From positions 248,001 through 312,000 of the forward strand of contig NZ_JABJVM010000003.1 in assembly GCF_013820765.1 (NCBI RefSeq): a stretch of 64,000 nucleotides of DNA, written 5' to 3'. Source of the DNA: Paenilisteria rustica. GTDB taxonomy: Bacteria; Bacillota; Bacilli; Lactobacillales; Listeriaceae. Shown here one piece after another: positions 51,428 through 60,608 of this stretch. Position 1 is the stretch's first letter. Each line of letters begins with the position of its first letter. A model generated the notes under the pieces. It did not search any database. It was not told the origin of the DNA and worked only from the letters and a program-made list of their open reading frames with translations. A program made the translations under genes and the position numbers.

Positions 51428-54400
51428 ATGAAAGAATCAAATATTGCAGCAAGTAATATCATAGAGTATTGGCGTTTGATAGAATTTCTCAATCAAAAGG
51501 CTTTCCCGATACAATCCAAATCAGATCGTGAGCTTAGAATGAAGGTATCTAAAGGTGAGAAATTGCGCTCAAAAATGATAACTTTATATGAGCGAATCCC
51601 CTTGGCAGAAGATATAAAAGTGATATTGAGAAATGAAGGGAATTTAACTAATCAATTTCCAATCACAGGCTCTAGTATTCATGTTTTAGTTGGGAAAATT
51701 GATAGACAATCGATAATAGATACATTTTTTCAAAAGTTTACAGAAAAAGAATCGGTTGAAAAAACTAATGAAAAGATATGCTTATTTTCACTAAAGGTAA
51801 ACTCAGAAGGTACGTATACAAAAAGCTCTTTTAGAGTCTCACCATTACTATGGGGGCTTGCAATTTGTTGCAAATATCCAAATACTATAAAGACGCAATT
51901 AAGTTTAGATGCGTACCAAAAGACGATGGACACAATTGAAGAAATATTTTTTAAAGATAAGGAAGATATAGTTGTAGATCAATCGGTTTTAGAGAGCATC
52001 CATAACTATATATGCCGCGTATTTGTACGTATAAATATGCCAGATGCTAAGGTGCCTTTTGAAGGAACACTTATATACACATGTTTTAAAACTAGGGAGG
52101 AATTTGAGAAAAAGGATGACACCCTCGAAGATATCAGTGAATTAATGACAGGTTTTTTTCAAAAAGATTATGAAATGATATTGCATAATTTACAGAATAA
52201 TATTAGTACTAGCGGCTTTCTCGAATATATCACAATCTTACATAACAAAGGCAACTTAGAAGAAATCAAATCTAAAAGATATAACATCCGAGAAAATAAT
52301 AATCTAATCGCGGAATACCTTGATCCTATCTATACACCAATGGGGAAATGGCCTTCTAAGTTTGCACCAGCGTTGATGCAGCAAATAGCGATAAACCTTT
52401 ATCTAGATAATAAGTCTAAATGCTTTTCTGTAAATGGTCCACCAGGTACAGGGAAAACAACACTTTTAAAAGAAATCGTAGCGCATAATGTTGTAGAAAG
52501 AGCGCTTATGTTAACAAAATATAGTAAGGCAGATGATGCGTTTATACCAAAGAAATTCAATGATGGGAATAAGGTGAATAAAGGGTACGACAAGGACATA
52601 AATAAGTACCATTCCTTGAAAGAGCCAAAAATAGCAGATTATAATATGTTAGTGACGTCCTCTAATAATGCAGCAGTTGAAAATATTACAAAAGAATTAC
52701 CAAACTATAAAGGAGTAGTTAGTTCACTGGATGCGGAGGGTATGGAGGAAATTAACGATTTATTCAATCAAGCTAAGGATCATAAAAAGCTTACCTTTAA
52801 ATATACTAGTTTTGATTCAAAGGGTACATCAAAGGAATATGAAGCAACAAAAAAAGATATATATTTCAGCTCATTGGCACATCACTTAAAGAATAGCCGA
52901 GATGATTTACAAGAGGTAGAAGTCTTTTCAGAATGGGGATTAATATCAGCACCACTTGGGAAAAGGGCGAATTTAAATAATTACTATTTTAAAGTTATGA
53001 AACCGATAATGAAGCATATTAAAAAACATAAGATGGCAAACAGAATAGAGTTCGATTGTGCCAAGACAGATTTTATAGAGCAATACAAACGAGTGGAAAA
53101 AATACAACAAGCATTATCAAAAAGTAGTAGAATCAGTGAGCGTAATGAAGAGGCGCTAAAAGATGTTGAGTTACAAAAAAGGAAGTGTAGCCAACACATT
53201 GAAAACGTCGAATCAAGGCTTGCTATATCTAAAAAAAATAGCGCTACAATTCAAGAACAAGTGGCTTCAAATCAGTGCCAGTGTTTATTGATGAAAAAAC
53301 AGATCCAAAATGAAGAGTCCAATTGGAAGAGTATTAAGGGAGAACAAGAACGAATACTAAGGGAGTTAGAACTTCAGAAAAGTATAGTTATGGAATTAGA
53401 AGACAAAAGAAAACCTCATGAGATATTACTAGGGAAATGGATCAAGTCACAGAGAATGACAGAAATCCAAGAAAAAAAGAATGAGATAGCAAAAAGCAAC
53501 AAAGTAAAACATGATATAGATATAAAAGAATCAAAGCAACGAAAACAAATAAAATTAAAAGAGTTAGAACTAACAATAGCCGAGGACCGACTGAAAAATA
53601 GCGTAGAAAAGAGGCGTCAAGAAGAAAAAGTTGCCCAACGATATTTCAATGACATCCAGAGAAATTTAGAAAATATTCGTGCACTGAACCAAAGTAAGGT
53701 GGAGATAAAAGAAATCTTCCAGGCTGAAATGAAGAATCTAAAAACAAATCTAAGTATGGTTGTTGATGCAGAATTTTTCAATCAACTTCATTCTCAGGAT
53801 GAAGAAGCCAGATTATCGGTACAACTATCGAATCCATGGATATCAGATTGCTATAATCGAGAACGAGAAAAGCTTTTTTATAGGGCACTGCAAGTCAATA
53901 AATACTTTATTTTATCCTCACAATGTGTACGGGAAAACCTTATCAATTTAGGATATCTTTGGCAATTTGAAAAAAACAGTGAAAAAGAGAATTGTCATTT
54001 TTCGATAAAGGATAAAAAAAGTGCTTATATTCATCTGTTAAACACGATTTTTTTGATTACACCTGTTATCTCAACGACGTTTGCATCTGTTAGTCGATTT
54101 TTAGCGAATATTGAAGAACCTGATAGTATGGGTCAGCTTATTGTAGATGAAGCAGGCCAAGCAACACCACAAATGGCTGCTGGGGCTCTATGGCGATTTA
54201 AAAAAGCGATTATTGTTGGTGACCCTAAACAAGTAGAGCCGATTGTAACAGATGATATAAGAATGTTGATGGAGTTATTTGCGGACGAGGAGCTAGTCAA
54301 TTACAAGGACAGAACCATTTCCGTTCAAAGCTTTGCAGACAATATTAATAGAGTAGGCGCATACTTACCATCAAGTGAAAGAGAAGAGGACGATTGGGTA

Positions 54401-55036
54401 GGATGCCCATTGTTGATACACAGACGTTGCTTAAATCCTATGTTTCATATTTCTAATCAGCTTTCCTATGATAATACTATGTTGTGCAAGACGATAGAGC
54501 CAAAGCAAGAAGTTGCAGATAAGCTAGTATACAGGCAGTCTAGATGGTTAAACATTTTAGGGAAAGAGCGGGGAAACAAAAATCATCATGTTGATGAACA
54601 AGCATCAGAAGCATTAAAAATTATTGAACGAGCTTTTGAAAAGCAAAGTGGGTGTGCAGATATATTTGTTATATCACCATTTTCTAGTGTAATCACAGGA
54701 TTTATACAACATGCCAGTAAGTCAGATGTGTTGAAGTCGCTTGGAAAAGATGACTTGGACAGTTGGCTGAATAATAATTGTGGTACAGTTCATCGTTTTC
54801 AAGGAAAGGAAGCTAATGAGGTTATTTTCTTGCTTGGATGTGATGCAACAGCTAAAGGTGCTGTAAATTGGGTGAATGATAATATTGTTAATGTTGCTGT
54901 GACAAGAGCAAAGTATAGGCTTTATGTTATTGGAGATGAGACCCTTTGGAGGCAAAATCAGTCTGTTGCATTGATTCAAAGGAATATAGCTGAGTACAGT
55001 TCCGCTGAACGTGTTGGGTCGCTCGCCAAGGTTTAG
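51428..55036 (+). CDS. Large UPF1-like superfamily 1 helicase with coiled-coil insertion
   Basis: A 1202-residue protein. Walker A is GPPGTGKTT at residues 337-345; motif II is the UPF1-type D-E-A-G-Q at 907-911, then G-D-P-K-Q-V-E-P-I (motif III), L-I-H-R-R-C-L-N-P-M (motif IV), T-V-H-R-F-Q-G-K-E-A-N-E-V near 1120 and V-A-V-T-R-A-K near 1157 (motif VI). Between Walker A and motif II a ~250-residue coiled coil (about 555-800) is inserted. The N-terminal 330 residues match nothing I recognise, and there is no nuclease domain at the C-terminus. It is AT-rich, monocistronic and likely acquired. Related COG1112 helicases occur in phage defence systems; the role here is open. Confidence 0.88.
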   Translation: MKESNIAASNIIEYWRLIEFLNQKAFPIQSKSDRELRMKVSKGEKLRSKMITLYERIPLAEDIKVILRNEGNLTNQFPITGSSIHVLVGKIDRQSIIDTFFQKFTEKESVEKTNEKICLFSLKVNSEGTYTKSSFRVSPLLWGLAICCKYPNTIKTQLSLDAYQKTMDTIEEIFFKDKEDIVVDQSVLESIHNYICRVFVRINMPDAKVPFEGTLIYTCFKTREEFEKKDDTLEDISELMTGFFQKDYEMILHNLQNNISTSGFLEYITILHNKGNLEEIKSKRYNIRENNNLIAEYLDPIYTPMGKWPSKFAPALMQQIAINLYLDNKSKCFSVNGPPGTGKTTLLKEIVAHNVVERALMLTKYSKADDAFIPKKFNDGNKVNKGYDKDINKYHSLKEPKIADYNMLVTSSNNAAVENITKELPNYKGVVSSLDAEGMEEINDLFNQAKDHKKLTFKYTSFDSKGTSKEYEATKKDIYFSSLAHHLKNSRDDLQEVEVFSEWGLISAPLGKRANLNNYYFKVMKPIMKHIKKHKMANRIEFDCAKTDFIEQYKRVEKIQQALSKSSRISERNEEALKDVELQKRKCSQHIENVESRLAISKKNSATIQEQVASNQCQCLLMKKQIQNEESNWKSIKGEQERILRELELQKSIVMELEDKRKPHEILLGKWIKSQRMTEIQEKKNEIAKSNKVKHDIDIKESKQRKQIKLKELELTIAEDRLKNSVEKRRQEEKVAQRYFNDIQRNLENIRALNQSKVEIKEIFQAEMKNLKTNLSMVVDAEFFNQLHSQDEEARLSVQLSNPWISDCYNREREKLFYRALQVNKYFILSSQCVRENLINLGYLWQFEKNSEKENCHFSIKDKKSAYIHLLNTIFLITPVISTTFASVSRFLANIEEPDSMGQLIVDEAGQATPQMAAGALWRFKKAIIVGDPKQVEPIVTDDIRMLMELFADEELVNYKDRTISVQSFADNINRVGAYLPSSEREEDDWVGCPLLIHRRCLNPMFHISNQLSYDNTMLCKTIEPKQEVADKLVYRQSRWLNILGKERGNKNHHVDEQASEALKIIERAFEKQSGCADIFVISPFSSVITGFIQHASKSDVLKSLGKDDLDSWLNNNCGTVHRFQGKEANEVIFLLGCDATAKGAVNWVNDNIVNVAVTRAKYRLYVIGDETLWRQNQSVALIQRNIAEYSSAERVGSLAKV

Positions 55037-55077
55037 ATTGAAAAGTGGATTAATGGAAAGTGAATGTTAGAAAAGGA

Positions 55078-55108
55078 AAAAGTCACGCAACATTTGTGTG
55101 GCTTTTTT
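55078..55108 (+). terminator. Terminator after the helicase gene
   Basis: AGTCACGCAA (55081-55090) pairs with TTGTGTGGCT, followed by TTTTT. Confidence 0.8.
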
Positions 55109-55165
55109 GGCTGTACATCTAGGAAATTATTGCATATAATGAAGGTAGATATTGGAGGTCTTTCA

Positions 55166-55462
55166 ATGAGTGAGATACAGAGTAATATTGGTAGCGCAAA
55201 CAAAATCGCAACTTCGATGGGACATGTGGGGGATCGTGTGCGTCATGCGAGCTCGAAGCCAATTCAAAAGGCAAGTCGGACAACGGTTCGGGTGAATCAG
55301 GAGGCGGCGCATAGTGTGGATCAAATGAAAAAAATGGTGACGCAGTTTGGGCAGAGTTTTCAGAATGATATCGCTCATATTCGGTCGGTGGCGCGGGAAT
55401 TTGAGCGGGTGGATCGGGAAGTTGGACGGGATTTTTCAAATTTGCAGGGGTTAGGAAAGTGA
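55166..55462 (+). CDS. LXG-associated small alpha-helical protein (DUF3130/TIGR04197-like, Lap1-type)
   Basis: A 98-residue WXG100-sized helical protein: I-G-S-A-N-K-I-A-T-S-M, a central turn, then F-G-Q-S-F-Q-N-D-I-A-H-I and F-E-R-V-D-R-E-V at the C-terminus. This fits the TIGR04197/DUF3130 group of small proteins encoded before LXG toxins, which bind the LXG domain and help export by the type VII (Esx) machinery. The ATG at 55166 is 7 bases after GGAGG. First of a four-gene module. The T7SS core is not in this window. Confidence 0.82.
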   Translation: MSEIQSNIGSANKIATSMGHVGDRVRHASSKPIQKASRTTVRVNQEAAHSVDQMKKMVTQFGQSFQNDIAHIRSVAREFERVDREVGRDFSNLQGLGK

Positions 55463-55472
55463 GGCAGCGGAG

Positions 55473-55835
55473 ATGAATGAGGCGGATAAAGAGATGGATC
55501 GGTGGAATCAGCGGTTGCGCAATTTGGGGGATGACCAGTTTGCGAATGAGCGGGAGTTGCGGCGCCATGAGCGGTTGCAGGATGAGGTCGATTATGTACA
55601 TAGGCAAGGTGATCGGCTGTTTCAGGAGCTTGGCAGTGTGTGGCACCAGGACCCTGAAATGGCACGGTTTTTGGATGATCAGCGCGATGGTTATAGTCGG
55701 AGGCGGTTTCAAGTGATGGACGGGCTTGCGGAGGAGCGGGCGCGGATGGAACGGGAGAAACGGATGTTATTGGAGAGGGAATCGGATTATTATGAGGCTC
55801 GCCGGAAATTGGCGTTAGGTGGTGAGTGGGCGTGA
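55473..55835 (+). CDS. LXG-associated helical protein (DUF3958-like, Lap2-type)
   Basis: A 120-residue, highly charged, coiled-coil protein (repeated R-R-H-E-R-L-Q-D-E-V-like heptads) with W-N-Q-R-L near the start. Its position between a Lap1-type gene and an LXG toxin gene points to the second small targeting partner of LXG effectors. I base the call on context and helical character more than on clear homology. Its stop overlaps the LXG start by 4 bases. Confidence 0.7.
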   Translation: MNEADKEMDRWNQRLRNLGDDQFANERELRRHERLQDEVDYVHRQGDRLFQELGSVWHQDPEMARFLDDQRDGYSRRRFQVMDGLAEERARMEREKRMLLERESDYYEARRKLALGGEWA

Positions 55836-57313
55836 GTTTGAATGTGTTTGTAGGCGAGGTGAAAGCACAGACGGAGAGCATGGTTGCGTTTTACCGAGAG
55901 ACGATTGCGGCGATGGAAGACGTGATGCGGGTTGTGAACGAATTCGCGTTTGAGCAGGAGTTGCAGGGAAAGACATATGACAGCGCAAAAGGGTATTTTG
56001 TCGCGACGTATCGGCCATTGGCGCAGGGCATGATTTGTTTGTGCGAGGAATTGATACGGCAAAATGAGGCGATTCCGCGGGATTTTCAAGGTGAAGTTGC
56101 GACGGTGGATGTGATTGAGGATCAGGTTAGGAACCAGATTCGGCAGTTGGATGGGCAGATTCAGGACATGGAAAAGTTAAGCAATAACGTGGTTGGAATG
56201 GCGCTGATTACACCGATATTTGTGGATTTGAGGCAGAAATTGCAAGAGAAGTTAGAGGCGCTGTATAGGTTTGATGCAGAAACGGCGACTTCGTTTGAGC
56301 GTGCGACAGATTTGGCGGCAAACGTGGTGCGGGGCTTGGCTGAGATTGGGAAAGATAAGGGATTTCAGGTGGGAACTGGGACGTTTAGCCTGATGGGGAT
56401 GAATATGACGTGGAGCTCGGTGTTGCAGGAACAATGGGCAGCACGGGAAAAAGCGATTGCGCAAGGGTTGAAAGATGCGGAGACGGCGCGCATGATTAAG
56501 CTTGCGGAAGATGGGCCGTTGCCGGTGGTGCCGGAAGGGAATCTTGCGGGATTTGTGACGAAGGACGGGAAGTTGGACGGTAAAGCGACGTATGATAACG
56601 CGAAATGGCAACAAGCGCATTATTTGGCGGGTATGGAGAATGCGATATTTTTGATAGATATGGTGACGCCGGTGTTTGATGCGTATCGATGGAAAACAGG
56701 ATTTGATCCAATTACTCAAAATAAGCTACAAGGTTCTGAACAAACGATTGCGGCGGGCTTCACATTGCTGAGTATTGTTCCATTTGGAAAAGTCGGGAAA
56801 GTTATCAAATCTACTGAGTTGAGCTCAGTAGTATTAAAAAATGGATTAACTGTACCTAAAAATATTAAATTGACTAGTAATGAGCTGAGTATTGCTAAGA
56901 AGAATGTTAAGAATTATGCGGAAACCGGTGGTAGAGATTTAGATTTTGAAGAGTATTTAAGAAATCTAGATAAAGTAGATGCACGATATGATAGTATAAG
57001 GGCTAATAAGGCAGATGTATCAATAATTGCGAAGAATACAGAGTGGTCCGAATGGAAAGTGCAAAAAATTAAAGATCATGTCTTCTTGAAAGAGCATAAA
57101 AAAGATAGCGGTATCGGCCGATTTGATAGTGATATTGAGATTGCAGATGCTTGGGGAAGATTAGAGAAGGGCACGTACACCAAAAACGATATGAATTTGT
57201 TAGAGCATGAGTTATTCGAATCTAAGTTTGAAGGTATTTTTAAAACAGATTATCGAACAGCACATGATAAAACAATTAAATCGGGAAGAATATGGGACCC
57301 GTTTAAGGAGTGA
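55832..57313 (+). CDS. LXG-domain type VII secreted polymorphic toxin
   Basis: A 493-residue protein. Residues 1-~200 form the helical LXG domain; L-Q-G at about residue 46, followed by K-T-Y-D-S-A-K, is the eponymous motif. The middle (200-~320) links it to a C-terminal toxin tip (~330-493) with K-I-K-D-H-V-F-L, G-R-F-D-S-D-I-E-I-A-D-A-W-G-R-L, L-L-E-H-E-L-F-E and a final A-H-D-K-T. The latter pattern recurs at the ends of polymorphic toxins as I remember them, but its activity is not known to me. The tip is much more AT-rich than the LXG part. GTG at 55832 follows AGGTGG; GTG at 55826 is an alternative. Confidence 0.87.
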   Translation: MSLNVFVGEVKAQTESMVAFYRETIAAMEDVMRVVNEFAFEQELQGKTYDSAKGYFVATYRPLAQGMICLCEELIRQNEAIPRDFQGEVATVDVIEDQVRNQIRQLDGQIQDMEKLSNNVVGMALITPIFVDLRQKLQEKLEALYRFDAETATSFERATDLAANVVRGLAEIGKDKGFQVGTGTFSLMGMNMTWSSVLQEQWAAREKAIAQGLKDAETARMIKLAEDGPLPVVPEGNLAGFVTKDGKLDGKATYDNAKWQQAHYLAGMENAIFLIDMVTPVFDAYRWKTGFDPITQNKLQGSEQTIAAGFTLLSIVPFGKVGKVIKSTELSSVVLKNGLTVPKNIKLTSNELSIAKKNVKNYAETGGRDLDFEEYLRNLDKVDARYDSIRANKADVSIIAKNTEWSEWKVQKIKDHVFLKEHKKDSGIGRFDSDIEIADAWGRLEKGTYTKNDMNLLEHELFESKFEGIFKTDYRTAHDKTIKSGRIWDPFKE

Positions 57314-57319
57314 GAAATT

Positions 57320-57571
57320 ATGGCGGTTTACGTAATGATGATAAAAGAAATGGAAAATGATAAAAAAGTAGTGTATAAATTTGGACCGAATGAGGATAAG
57401 TTAGGGGAAATTGAGTTTGATAAAAAGACTAGAAAATTTGAGATAGCGGAAAAAGTGGACGATGACAACATATCGAATGAAGCATATGAACGTTGGGCTG
57501 CTGAGAGGATAGTGCGGGTTGTAGCAAGAGAGGATGGGAAATTTCCAGAGAGGATGTCTGTGGAAAAATGA
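57320..57571 (+). CDS. Probable immunity protein for the LXG toxin
   Basis: An 83-residue acidic protein beginning 7 bases after the toxin stop. Y-K-F-G-P-N-E-D-K-L-G-E-I-E-F-D-K-K-T and the C-terminal R-E-D-G-K-F-P-E-R resemble small immunity-like proteins found after polymorphic toxins. The base composition equals that of the toxin tip, which suggests that tip and immunity moved together. It is expected to stay in the cytoplasm and neutralise the toxin; this is inferred from position. Confidence 0.75.
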   Translation: MAVYVMMIKEMENDKKVVYKFGPNEDKLGEIEFDKKTRKFEIAEKVDDDNISNEAYERWAAERIVRVVAREDGKFPERMSVEK

Positions 57572-57669
57572 AAATGTTGGTATAAATCGACACTTTCGTG
57601 ATTGGTAAGAGAATTGATATTATTGAGATTCTAGTTATTTGTTAGAAAAAAATATTAGGAGTGTGTGTG

Positions 57670-59766
57670 ATGGCATTTACTGAAGAGCAGTTGGATAATT
57701 TTAAGAAACTAACAAATTCAATGAAAAAAGCACAGAGGGCTGAAATATTAGAGGGAAATGAGAACGCTATAAAGGCTTTATATGAAGATCCATTACCTCA
57801 AACAGGAGTTCTATCTAAGGTATTACATGATGAAACAACTTTTTTGATTGGTAGGAGAGGAACGGGGAAATCGACAATCTTTTCGTATGCACAGGAAACA
57901 TTGCGAGAAGATAAAGGACAGTTATCTGTATATATAGATGTGAAAAGTTTGCATGGTAAAACGACAGGGATGGGATCCGAAACAAATAATAAAGCAGATG
58001 AAATGATATTAGAACAAAATTTTATATCCGAAGTATTAAAAGAAATTATTAAGGAAATAAACACAAGCTTAGAGAAGAAAACAGTATTAAGAAAAATGAT
58101 TGGGGCTGGAAAGTATACAAAGGCTAAAGGGAGACTGAAGGATATAAAAAATGCACTACTGAAACCAGAATTTAGAGATGTGACAATTACAACAAGTGAT
58201 TCTGTGGAAGTAAAGGAACGAGAAAAGAGTGTTGAAGGCGAGTCAAGTGGGGCTCAAATAAGCCTAAATCGAGGCTTACCAAATATTACTGCTGGCGGAA
58301 ATTTTGATAAGCAATATCAAGATGAAAATGAATTTATTAGAAAGACTTCATCCGCTATGGTACGTGATTTTTCTATCACTGAATATATGGAAGATATAAA
58401 AGAGACACTTTCAGATTTAAATATAAAAAAAATATTCCTGTTCTTAGATGATTTTTCAGAATTGGGGGAAACTGCACAAAAAGTGTTTGTGAATGTCATT
58501 TTAGCTCCATTGAACAATTGGTCAGATAAGTATTTTAGATTTAAGGTCGCTTGTTACCCAGAGAGAATTTACTATGGAGAAATCGATAGAAGTAAAATTG
58601 ACGAGATATATTTGGATCACTATGATCTTTACAAGGGTGCGAAGCCCGATCTCAGTGAAATTGAAGAGAAAGCACAAGGGTTTTTAAATAAACTGCTAAA
58701 TAAGCGATTTATCTACTATTTAGATTGTAAGCCAGAAATTTTCTTTAACATCGATAGTGATAACACTTGGGAGGATTATTTAGAGCAACTTTTTTTTGCA
58801 TCTATGAATATTCCTCGTATACTAGGTAATTTATTAGAGTATGCTTATGATAAGAGTTTGGTTTATGGAAATTTAATTAATAGACAGATAATTCTCCAAG
58901 CTTCAAAGCATTATTATGAAGCAAAAATTAATCCGTTTTTTGATAAAGGAACAATGGTGCTAGAGTCATATGAAAGCAGACTAGATCGATTCGGGCAAAA
59001 GTTACTGACTAATTCTATAGTTGATGAATCTAGAAAAAAGAAGCGAGAGCTAGCTAAAACAGATTTGCAGATGTTTAAAGGATTAAAAACTATCCCAAGT
59101 AGTCACTTTTATATCAGCAAAGAGGAAGAACACTTTTTTAATACCTTAGAGTTAAATTATGTTGTGAATAAATACTTCGAACAGTCAGATAAAGACGGTG
59201 TGAAAAGTAGCATTTATTCTTTAAATTACGGACTTTGCGCCGAAAATAATATTGATTATGGTAGGCCAAAAGGGGACTCTAAATATAGAAAGTATTATAT
59301 AGATAGACAGTTTAATTATAATTCACTACTCTTAGGTTTTATGAGAAATTATAAAGAATATGAATGTAACAACTGTAAGCAGCGTTATGATTTAAGTAAT
59401 TATAGAAAGGTAGAAATGGTTGAAATGTTGTGCTTTAAAGGGTGTAGAGAACCTTCGACATTTAAAGAAGTATTGTTATTTGAGGAAGGGCTACCTAAAA
59501 TAACAATACCTGAAGAATATCAATTGCCAGAATCAGAATATGATGCATTAAATGTGATAAATACTTTGAGTAATCCATATGCAAGTACTGTTGCAGGGGA
59601 ATTAGATTGCTCATATCAAATGGTGAATTCGCTGACAAAGAAATTGGAACAAAAACAGTTGATAGAAAAAGAGGAAGGTTTAATTGATTCTAAGAAAAGA
59701 AAAATCTACAAGGTTACTGAGTTGGCGATACAACGATACAATCTAAGCGCAGATATCTTGGTATAG
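57670..59766 (+). CDS. Unclassified P-loop ATPase with zinc ribbon and winged helix
   Basis: A 698-residue protein. Walker A is G-R-R-G-T-G-K-S-T at residues 61-69 and Walker B is I-F-L-F-L-D-D-F-S-E around 255-264, the pattern of ORC/STAND-like AAA ATPases. A four-cysteine site (Cys566, Cys569, Cys588, Cys592) marks a zinc ribbon, and the last ~70 residues (A-S-T-V-A-G-E-L-D-C-S-Y-Q-M-V-N-S-L-T) look like a winged helix. No nuclease or other effector domain is recognised. The ATG at 57670 follows TAGGAG. AT-rich and next to an LXG module and a large helicase, it may be a defence ATPase or a DNA-handling factor. I cannot name its function. Confidence 0.8.
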   Translation: MAFTEEQLDNFKKLTNSMKKAQRAEILEGNENAIKALYEDPLPQTGVLSKVLHDETTFLIGRRGTGKSTIFSYAQETLREDKGQLSVYIDVKSLHGKTTGMGSETNNKADEMILEQNFISEVLKEIIKEINTSLEKKTVLRKMIGAGKYTKAKGRLKDIKNALLKPEFRDVTITTSDSVEVKEREKSVEGESSGAQISLNRGLPNITAGGNFDKQYQDENEFIRKTSSAMVRDFSITEYMEDIKETLSDLNIKKIFLFLDDFSELGETAQKVFVNVILAPLNNWSDKYFRFKVACYPERIYYGEIDRSKIDEIYLDHYDLYKGAKPDLSEIEEKAQGFLNKLLNKRFIYYLDCKPEIFFNIDSDNTWEDYLEQLFFASMNIPRILGNLLEYAYDKSLVYGNLINRQIILQASKHYYEAKINPFFDKGTMVLESYESRLDRFGQKLLTNSIVDESRKKKRELAKTDLQMFKGLKTIPSSHFYISKEEEHFFNTLELNYVVNKYFEQSDKDGVKSSIYSLNYGLCAENNIDYGRPKGDSKYRKYYIDRQFNYNSLLLGFMRNYKEYECNNCKQRYDLSNYRKVEMVEMLCFKGCREPSTFKEVLLFEEGLPKITIPEEYQLPESEYDALNVINTLSNPYASTVAGELDCSYQMVNSLTKKLEQKQLIEKEEGLIDSKKRKIYKVTELAIQRYNLSADILV

Positions 59767-59880
59767 GCAGGTGATATAACGGTTGTCGCATTGTATGACT
59801 ATGAAAAATATAACTTTCCGTATTAAGCTGTGTTATACTCCCTATATAGATAAGTGATTACTAATAAGGGAGAAGAACTC

Positions 59881-60033
59881 ATGAATAAGAATGATCTATA
59901 TTTCAAAATTGCCATCATTATCTGTATGGTAGTGTTCTTAATAATCCAGATTTTTATACTAAATGCACTTGTAGACATCTCAGATAGGTTGCTTAATATT
60001 GTAGATTCTTTACCAGGTTTTATGACCCAATAA
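59881..60033 (+). CDS. 50-residue single-helix membrane peptide
   Basis: ATG at 59881, TAA at 60031-60033. One hydrophobic helix (I-A-I-I-I-C-M-V-V-F-L-I-I-Q-I-F-I-L, about residues 10-27) is followed by an amphipathic part. AGGGAGAAG at 59868-59876 is a good ribosome site, TATACT near 59835 a possible -10 box, and a strong terminator follows. Too short for standard gene calling. Function unknown. Confidence 0.68.
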   Translation: MNKNDLYFKIAIIICMVVFLIIQIFILNALVDISDRLLNIVDSLPGFMTQ

Positions 60034-60053
60034 GGACATTCTAGGTTACCAAA

Positions 60054-60091
60054 ACAAAGCCCAAATCTCCGACCAGAGATTTGGGCTTTGT
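60054..60091. terminator. Bidirectional terminator
   Basis: ACAAAGCCCAAATCT and AGATTTGGGCTTTGT are perfect 15-base arms around a short loop, between the small membrane peptide gene and a converging GNAT gene. Confidence 0.92.
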
Positions 60092-60095
60092 TGCA

Positions 60096-60536
60096 TCATT
60101 TATAATCTTTCCCCATCCGATAATGTCCGCCAATTTTCGGAATCACGAACTCTTCTCCAACCGAATAGAATCCCATTTTTTCATAAAATCCAGTCGCAAT
60201 TACGCGTGCGTTACACCAAAGTAAATCGGCATCACGTCGCGCGAGCTCTTCCTCCGCAAACACAATCACAGCTTTACCAAGTCCTTGCAACCTCGCTTTC
60301 GAATCACTCGCCATCCCGCGTAATCGATACTGTTTTTCACCTTCAAAATGATCATCCGACTCTTCATAAAAACTCCCGATCGCGACCAGCCGTCCTTCAT
60401 CATCAAACACCCCAACATGAAACGTCGTCTCATCCTCGTCTCCCGGATAGACCAGCGCTTCCACTGGATGATCTGGAATCAGCACGCGGTGGCGCAAATC
60501 GTGTGTTTCGCTAGCTTCTATAAACCGTGTTTCCAT
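60096..60536 (-). CDS. GNAT-family N-acetyltransferase
   Basis: A 146-residue GNAT protein (ElaA/YitI-like size). Motif A is R-L-R-G-M-A-S-D-S-K-A-R-L-Q-G-L-G-K-A with the pyrophosphate loop, and motif B contains C-N-A-R-V-I-A-T-G-F-Y-E-K-M-G-F. It acetylates an unknown small molecule or protein. It is monocistronic and lies 72 bases downstream of the acyl-CoA synthetase stop in the same direction. Confidence 0.87.
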   Translation of the reverse strand: METRFIEASETHDLRHRVLIPDHPVEALVYPGDEDETTFHVGVFDDEGRLVAIGSFYEESDDHFEGEKQYRLRGMASDSKARLQGLGKAVIVFAEEELARRDADLLWCNARVIATGFYEKMGFYSVGEEFVIPKIGGHYRMGKDYK

Positions 60537-60608
60537 CTATACCATTCCCTCTCTCAAAAGCAAGTTACTTGGAATGATTGTACCCAATTTCGCACGATTT
60601 AGCAACGA

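Noticed and set aside
51428-59766. One single defence operon made of helicase, LXG genes and ATPase
   Set aside because: A terminator and own ribosome/promoter signals separate the helicase from the LXG module, and the LXG set is a known toxin module; functional linkage is not supported.
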